Shown in pieces: positions 7,577 to 11,623 of a stretch of 11,623 nucleotides of DNA. The DNA is from Paludibacteraceae bacterium. Its GTDB lineage: Bacteria; Bacteroidota; Bacteroidia; Bacteroidales; Paludibacteraceae. Position numbers and translations under genes: made by a program. The notes under the pieces were generated by a model. That model searched no databases. It saw nothing but the letters and a program-made list of their open reading frames with translations, and was not told the origin of the DNA. The stretch is from NCBI GenBank assembly GCA_016302585.1, contig JAEDNI010000050.1, positions 1 through 11,623 on the forward strand, read 5' to 3'. The first letter of the stretch is position 1. Each line of letters opens with the position of its first letter.

Positions 7577-9356
7577 AATTCATCAAGTTATTTTTTTGTT
7601 CATCCCACACGCGCACATGTATGATCGGATTCTTCGGGTCCGTCAAGTCCGCCAACAGGAATAAATAACCGGTATCAGCATAAGTTGCCGATGAATAAAT
7701 CTGCTTGATCAGAATCTGATAACGCTCATTTTTACGACTGGTCTTCTTGACCGAAGCATCCTCAAAATGGATATTCACAAATTCCTGTTTGTCAAACACC
7801 TGCCGCATGTGCGCAATATATTCGCTTTTGGTAAGACGTTTCTTATTATACAGATCCATATCTTCCGCCTGTATCTCCATCTTCCGTTTCTGCGGCACTT
7901 TGTTTCCGACGATGATGAGCGCATCATCCGAGAACACTGCCTCCAAATAATCCAAGCGCTCCAGAGCATAGGCGGTCTTGTAGTTCTCCAAAAAGTTAAT
8001 CAGCACCAAACGCGAAGTGTCGTTCCATTCCGCCTGACTCTTGATATCTTCTATCGCCGAATGCTCCAAACCGAAGTTGACCGCTTGCACTTGATTGTCT
8101 TTAAGAAAGAACACTAAGTCCTCTACAAACTGGGTATTGTTCTTCTTAAAACGGAAATTCGCTTTCACGCCACGAACCAGATACCCGTCCTCAAAAGCTG
8201 TGATCTGTAACTCCGGCTTCTCTATAATCTTCGCATTACCGAACTTAACCAGTTTCTCGTACCATTTCCAGCCGTCATCCGTGAAATACGGACGAATAGC
8301 ATCAAACTGCTTCGTTTCTATCGCATCTACGATCGGATAAATAATCTTCGCCTGCTGTTTGATATCTTTCGGCGCAATGGCATATCCGACAGCGTCTGTC
8401 CGGATGGTTTTCGTCATCTCCTTGACGCTCGAGAAATGTGTCTCCTGTCTCGGTGCACTACCCAACAGGACTGACTTGCCGCTGGCGGGGAAGGGGATTA
8501 ACTGAGGATTCTGTTGCAGAATCGTCTGAATCGTCGGATCGCTCTTCCACAGATAACGATACTCGTACTCCATGCGAACACTGATACGACTCATGTGACT
8601 CGGAACTTCCGCCACTCCGATGCCATCCTTGATTTTGGCAGGTATCCAATCCGAACCATCGTTATACTGAAAGTCACCGCTTACCATCGGCTTGTCATCA
8701 TACATAAAACGCAACTCTACCGTCTTGGAGTCTTCGTCGTTCATCACGCCCTTGGCCTCCACCTTGATATCGTTCAGCATCTCAGCCATTTCACCGTTCA
8801 ACTCTGAGATCAGCAAGCCCTCATCGCCGCGCAACGCATATTGACGTTCCGTCGGCAAAGCGGCAATTAACTTAATGGCCCAGTAATTAAAACGCAGCGC
8901 ATCGCCTATCTTATCCTGACTCTCGGATTTCTTGTATTGTTTCACCAACTCCCTGATTTTCTGCTCCAAGCGCTCGTACATCTTGTCTATCTCCGATTTC
9001 TCGATATAGCGCAGCACATAAAAGGTGTTTTTGTTTTTATTCACGATTCGCTGACAATTATTCAGTGTTACATTCGACCCAATCTGAGTCGACCCCTTCG
9101 TGCGCGTAGAAGAAATGGCTTCGTCACCGTACTGTTGATTTTCTATTTCCGTCTGAGTCGAACTGACTACACTCAGCGAGATCTGACTACTCAAATCCCG
9201 CAAAGCACGCTGATCCGCTTCTTCCTGCGTCTCACCAGTACCTTCACCCCACAACCACTTACTGCTGGCCTTGATAGACTCTATACTTTCTGCGAAAAGT
9301 GCGCCGCTGAAAAACACGGCTGCTAACAATAGATATATTATTTTTCGAGCTTTCAT
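7557..9356 (-). CDS. Exported protein with LPP20-like N-terminal and NTF2-like C-terminal domains
   Basis: The product has 599 residues and is the first gene of the envelope operon. The ATG at 9354-9356 is chosen because it begins a good signal peptide (MKARKIIYLLLAAVFFSGALFAES, cut near residue 22). The frame stays open 27 bases further to a TTG, but that codon lies inside the -7 promoter box at 9381-9388. Mature residues about 26-120 resemble the LPP20/FlgT-N type: WLWGEGTGETQEEADQRAL, an Ala-rich helix, then a strand FYVLRYIEK. Residues about 121-190 are helical; 190-300 look beta-rich. Residues about 335-435 and 450-590 look like two NTF2-like folds (VDAIETKQFDAIRPYFTDDG; INFLENYKTAYALERLDYLE). 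No catalytic signature is seen. Its 3' end overlaps the PEGA gene by 20 bp. Confidence 0.8.
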   Translation of the reverse strand: MKARKIIYLLLAAVFFSGALFAESIESIKASSKWLWGEGTGETQEEADQRALRDLSSQISLSVVSSTQTEIENQQYGDEAISSTRTKGSTQIGSNVTLNNCQRIVNKNKNTFYVLRYIEKSEIDKMYERLEQKIRELVKQYKKSESQDKIGDALRFNYWAIKLIAALPTERQYALRGDEGLLISELNGEMAEMLNDIKVEAKGVMNDEDSKTVELRFMYDDKPMVSGDFQYNDGSDWIPAKIKDGIGVAEVPSHMSRISVRMEYEYRYLWKSDPTIQTILQQNPQLIPFPASGKSVLLGSAPRQETHFSSVKEMTKTIRTDAVGYAIAPKDIKQQAKIIYPIVDAIETKQFDAIRPYFTDDGWKWYEKLVKFGNAKIIEKPELQITAFEDGYLVRGVKANFRFKKNNTQFVEDLVFFLKDNQVQAVNFGLEHSAIEDIKSQAEWNDTSRLVLINFLENYKTAYALERLDYLEAVFSDDALIIVGNKVPQKRKMEIQAEDMDLYNKKRLTKSEYIAHMRQVFDKQEFVNIHFEDASVKKTSRKNERYQILIKQIYSSATYADTGYLFLLADLTDPKNPIIHVRVWDEQKNNLMNYGEWNY

Positions 9357-9380
9357 AGAGAATATAATATATAACGGCCG

Positions 9381-9412
9381 CAAAATTACATTTTTTTTTT
9401 GAAATACACAAA
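9381..9412 (-). promoter_or_regulatory. Bacteroidota-type promoter of the envelope operon
   Basis: On the minus strand a TTTG box (9409-9412) is followed by a 20-base spacer and TAATTTTG (9381-9388), which fits the -7 consensus TAnnTTTG of the Bacteroidota primary sigma factor. The predicted start of transcription lies near 9376, giving a leader of about 20 bases before the ATG at 9356. This position excludes the TTG at 9381-9383 as a translation start. Confidence 0.8.
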
Positions 9413-9422
9413 TCTTTTTGTG
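9407..9422 (-). terminator. Weak AT-rich hairpin after the histidine kinase gene
   Basis: CACAAA and TTTGTG flank a four-base loop on the minus strand, 7 bases after the histidine kinase stop codon. The stem is AT-rich and has no U tract behind it. The same bases contain the -33 box of the next promoter, so the palindrome may be chance. If it works as a terminator it would be inefficient, and the kinase transcript could read into the envelope operon. Confidence 0.2.
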
Positions 9423-9429
9423 ATTTACG

Positions 9430-11445
9430 TCATTTTTTTAGGAAATATATCCTAAATGTAGTTCCTTTATCCGAAGTTTCAAAGGAAATATGCCCTCCGG
9501 TGCCCTCAATAATATGCTTACTGATCGCTAATCCTAAACCATTGCCATTCGACTTTGTTGTGAAGTTCGGCTGGAAAATCTTCGGTTGAATATCTGCCGG
9601 TATACCGGGACCATTATCAGATATTGAAATCTCCACCTCTTGCTCCGAATAAGCCGCATTGAGCACCACAATGATATCGGGTGTACGATTCTCTTGAGGT
9701 TGATTTTCCAAGGCTTGCAACGCATTTCTGATAATGTTCACAAACACCTGCGCTACCTGCTCCTGATCAGCAAGAACCATCACACCGCTGTCCGCTCCGA
9801 TGTAACGAATCGGAATATGCGCATCGTTCGCCCGCTGAAGGGTGATCACTTGCGATAATTTCACCGCAATATCCACCTCGTCCGTCACCACCTCCGGCTG
9901 TTTGGCAAAAGTAGAGAACGATTGAGCGATATGAGCTAAGTTATCTATCTCCGAAATAAGCATCGGAGCAGCTTTCTCGAAATACGCATCGAAACCTTCC
10001 GAACCGCGCAGACGTTGCAGTTTCTGTACCGACAACTTCATCGGCGTCAAAGGATTATTGATCTCATGCGCTATCTGACGCGCCATCGTACGCCATGCTC
10101 CTTCCCGTTCTGCACGGGCTAACTGCTCTGCAGATTGTTCTACCTGGTCCACCAATAGATTATAGCGCTCCACGAGCGCACCCAGTTCATCATGATACGG
10201 ATACTGAATATGATTATCCTTCGCTCCAATCTTAAAATGACGCATCTTATCGTTCAGCATCGAGATCGGTGCTGTCATACTTCTAGCAGCCCAGAATGAG
10301 AAGACTAAAGCTAAGAAAAGGACGATCAAATACGGAGGCAAGAGACGCGATAATAAGTCATTCAACTCCGCATTGCGCGTTTGCTCACTCATGAAATACG
10401 GTAATGCGATGTAACCTATCGGGACGAAAGCACCGTTATAGAAAGGCACGTACGAAACGAGATACTGATGCGAAGCAATTTGCTCATAGCATACAGCTGA
10501 GTGTGTACGGCTATACAAGGCCTCAGGCGACATCCTACGCGACAATACCCCGCCCGAGAAAAGGGCACTCGAAGAAGATGCCAACAGTTCGCCATTCAAG
10601 CTATAGACATGGATATCCTGGTTGATATCAAAACCTAAATCGTGCAGATCTACCGATAATCCGGAAGTTTGAGTAGAGGTAAGTATCTGATCCCAATAAT
10701 ATAAGGAGCGCAAATAGGACTGAATGTATTCGGATCGCGTCTGCAACTCCTTGCGTTGACGCTGCTCGAAGTTCGCATTCACATACCTCATTGACATCAC
10801 AAACAAATAGATAAACACCGCCAACACGCAGACCATAATAATGTACATAATACGCGTAGAGAGACGCATATTACGGATACCACGATAGTACAATAACCCC
10901 ATCAAACCGAAGAAGATCATCAGCACGAAAATACCTATGATGATGTAGAAATACGGATTGATGGAAAACGCCGAAGGCTCTTCTTCTACTTCCAACATTT
11001 CTCTAAAAGAGAAAGTTTGCGAAGCGATGGCCTGAATATCCGGAATATCCTGCAGTTCAGCATACTTCACAGGAATGATGGTCAGTACATTATAAATCCC
11101 TGCTCTGGTCCATCTCGCACGGGTCTCTGCATTCTTAAAATGCATGTCCCGCCAGGTATCGTAAACCGTCACAAACACCTCATCCCCGGCCAAACGATTG
11201 GTGGACCAATATACCATTCGACGTGTGTCAAAAATATAGAAAAACACATCCTCATTTTGCTCCGTGATAGAACGAATGGAGTCCAAGGATGTGTTACGCG
11301 CCAAGGCTTCGCACAAAGCCGCTGTCTGACGTTCAGCATGCTCTTGACGTTTCTGTAAAACCTGCCCCTCAGAAGAACAGGAGCACAACAAGAGCGACAG
11401 CACAGCCATTACCGCAATTACAATATATCGAAAACCACTTTGCAT
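9430..11445 (-). CDS. Membrane sensor histidine kinase, NtrY/NtrB-like, with two extracytoplasmic sensor regions
   Basis: This 671-residue protein is a histidine kinase that would autophosphorylate and pass phosphate to a response regulator not present here. The N-terminus is hydrophobic and ends in LCSCSS (Cys21, Cys23), like a lipobox. A first extracytoplasmic region follows (about 25-165), then membrane segments at about 166-188 and 198-218 joined by a basic loop. A second sensor region spans 221-369 and a third membrane segment about 370-388. HAMP covers about 389-440. The H-box ARQIAHEINNPLTPMK has His460 as the phosphoacceptor. The ATPase domain has the N-box VNIIRNAL (Asn570, Asn574), G1 DNGPGI (610-615), F-box FQPNFTTK and G2 NGNGLGLA. 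HEINNPLTPMKLS is typical of the NtrY/NtrB group, but the signal sensed is unknown. The stop lies 46 bp before the TTG of the next open frame. The ATG at 11443-11445 is very close to the predicted promoter. Confidence 0.92.
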   Translation of the reverse strand: MQSGFRYIVIAVMAVLSLLLCSCSSEGQVLQKRQEHAERQTAALCEALARNTSLDSIRSITEQNEDVFFYIFDTRRMVYWSTNRLAGDEVFVTVYDTWRDMHFKNAETRARWTRAGIYNVLTIIPVKYAELQDIPDIQAIASQTFSFREMLEVEEEPSAFSINPYFYIIIGIFVLMIFFGLMGLLYYRGIRNMRLSTRIMYIIMVCVLAVFIYLFVMSMRYVNANFEQRQRKELQTRSEYIQSYLRSLYYWDQILTSTQTSGLSVDLHDLGFDINQDIHVYSLNGELLASSSSALFSGGVLSRRMSPEALYSRTHSAVCYEQIASHQYLVSYVPFYNGAFVPIGYIALPYFMSEQTRNAELNDLLSRLLPPYLIVLFLALVFSFWAARSMTAPISMLNDKMRHFKIGAKDNHIQYPYHDELGALVERYNLLVDQVEQSAEQLARAEREGAWRTMARQIAHEINNPLTPMKLSVQKLQRLRGSEGFDAYFEKAAPMLISEIDNLAHIAQSFSTFAKQPEVVTDEVDIAVKLSQVITLQRANDAHIPIRYIGADSGVMVLADQEQVAQVFVNIIRNALQALENQPQENRTPDIIVVLNAAYSEQEVEISISDNGPGIPADIQPKIFQPNFTTKSNGNGLGLAISKHIIEGTGGHISFETSDKGTTFRIYFLKK

Positions 11446-11452
11446 TTGGCTG

Positions 11453-11484
11453 CAAAATTAACAAAAAAAAATGATATGAGCAAA
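11453..11484 (-). promoter_or_regulatory. Bacteroidota-type promoter of the histidine kinase
   Basis: On the minus strand TTTG (11481-11484), a 20-base spacer and TAATTTTG (11453-11460) match the phylum consensus. The box ends 7 bases before the ATG, so the transcript would have almost no leader. The sequence TAATTTTGCAGCC differs by one base from the envelope operon promoter TAATTTTGCGGCC. Confidence 0.72.
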
Positions 11485-11519
11485 AAAATAACCTCTATTT
11501 GTATTTTTTTGCAAAAATA

Positions 11520-11551
11520 TTTGCGTATATCAAAAAAAAGCAGTACTTTTG
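11520..11551 (+). promoter_or_regulatory. Bacteroidota-type promoter of tRNA-Lys
   Basis: On the plus strand TTTG (11520-11523), a 20-base spacer and TACTTTTG (11544-11551) match TTTG / TAnnTTTG. The expected start of transcription is about 15 bases before the tRNA at 11573, a usual distance for a tRNA leader. It is divergent from the histidine kinase promoter, with about 35 bp of AT-rich DNA between the two. Confidence 0.8.
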
Positions 11552-11572
11552 CACCCGCTTTTGGAAAAAGTC

Positions 11573-11623
11573 GTCTCCCTAGCTCAGTTGGTAGAGCAAC
11601 TGACTCTTAATCAGTGGGTCGAG
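11573..11623 (+). tRNA. tRNA-Lys(CTT), 5' part, cut by window edge
   Basis: The 5' acceptor strand GTCTCCC (11573-11579) is followed by T8 and A9, then the D arm GCTC/GAGC with loop AGTTGGTA. The anticodon stem ACTGA/TCAGT closes the loop CTCTTAA, whose middle bases CTT read the lysine codon AAG. The variable region begins at GGGTCGAG and the sequence stops before the T arm and the 3' acceptor strand, so pairing of the acceptor stem cannot be checked here. More tRNA genes could follow outside the window. Confidence 0.95.

Noticed and set aside
9357..9383. Nine-codon N-terminal extension of the LPP20/NTF2-like protein starting at TTG
   Set aside because: The TTG at 9381-9383 is part of the TAATTTTG promoter box and would be upstream of the transcription start. 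The ATG at 9356 starts a normal signal peptide.

Overview
The window is compatible with a chromosome segment from a member of the Bacteroidota, most likely Bacteroidales. Three promoter-like sites fit the TTTG / TAnnTTTG consensus of that phylum. No gene has a recognisable Shine-Dalgarno sequence; starts are preceded by AT-rich DNA. PEGA-domain and LPP20-like exported proteins are also common there. No mobile element, CRISPR array or phage gene was found. All protein genes lie on the minus strand; only the tRNA at the right edge is on the plus strand.

Layout in transcription order (right to left). At 11573-11623 is the first part of a tRNA-Lys(CTT) with its own promoter, divergent from a membrane histidine kinase (9430-11445) that has two predicted extracytoplasmic sensor regions. 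A second promoter at 9381-9412 opens a tightly packed run of four exported proteins: an LPP20-like/NTF2-like protein (7557-9356), a PEGA-repeat protein with a C-terminal beta-barrel-like domain (5303-7576), a small LPP20-like protein (4575-5252) and a transglutaminase-like protein with an N-terminal 11-residue repeat (3068-4510). gdhA, the NADP-type glutamate dehydrogenase (1690-3033), follows after only 34 bp. After a 147 bp spacer with repeats and hairpins come kbl (352-1542) and the 5' part of tdh (1-320, cut by the window edge).

How they work together. Tdh and Kbl form the two-step threonine-to-glycine pathway: threonine to 2-amino-3-ketobutyrate, then CoA-dependent cleavage to glycine and acetyl-CoA. 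GdhA links ammonia and 2-oxoglutarate to glutamate, so the left third is amino-acid and nitrogen metabolism. The four exported proteins look like a periplasmic or outer-membrane assembly of unknown function. This is the least explained part of the window. The histidine kinase sits directly upstream, and its promoter matches the envelope operon promoter at 12 of 13 bases around the -7 box, which hints at joint expression. No response regulator is present in the window.

Two start sites were moved inward from the longest open frames, to 9356 and 4510, because the longer versions begin at TTG or GTG and bury good signal peptides. In the first case the TTG lies inside the promoter.
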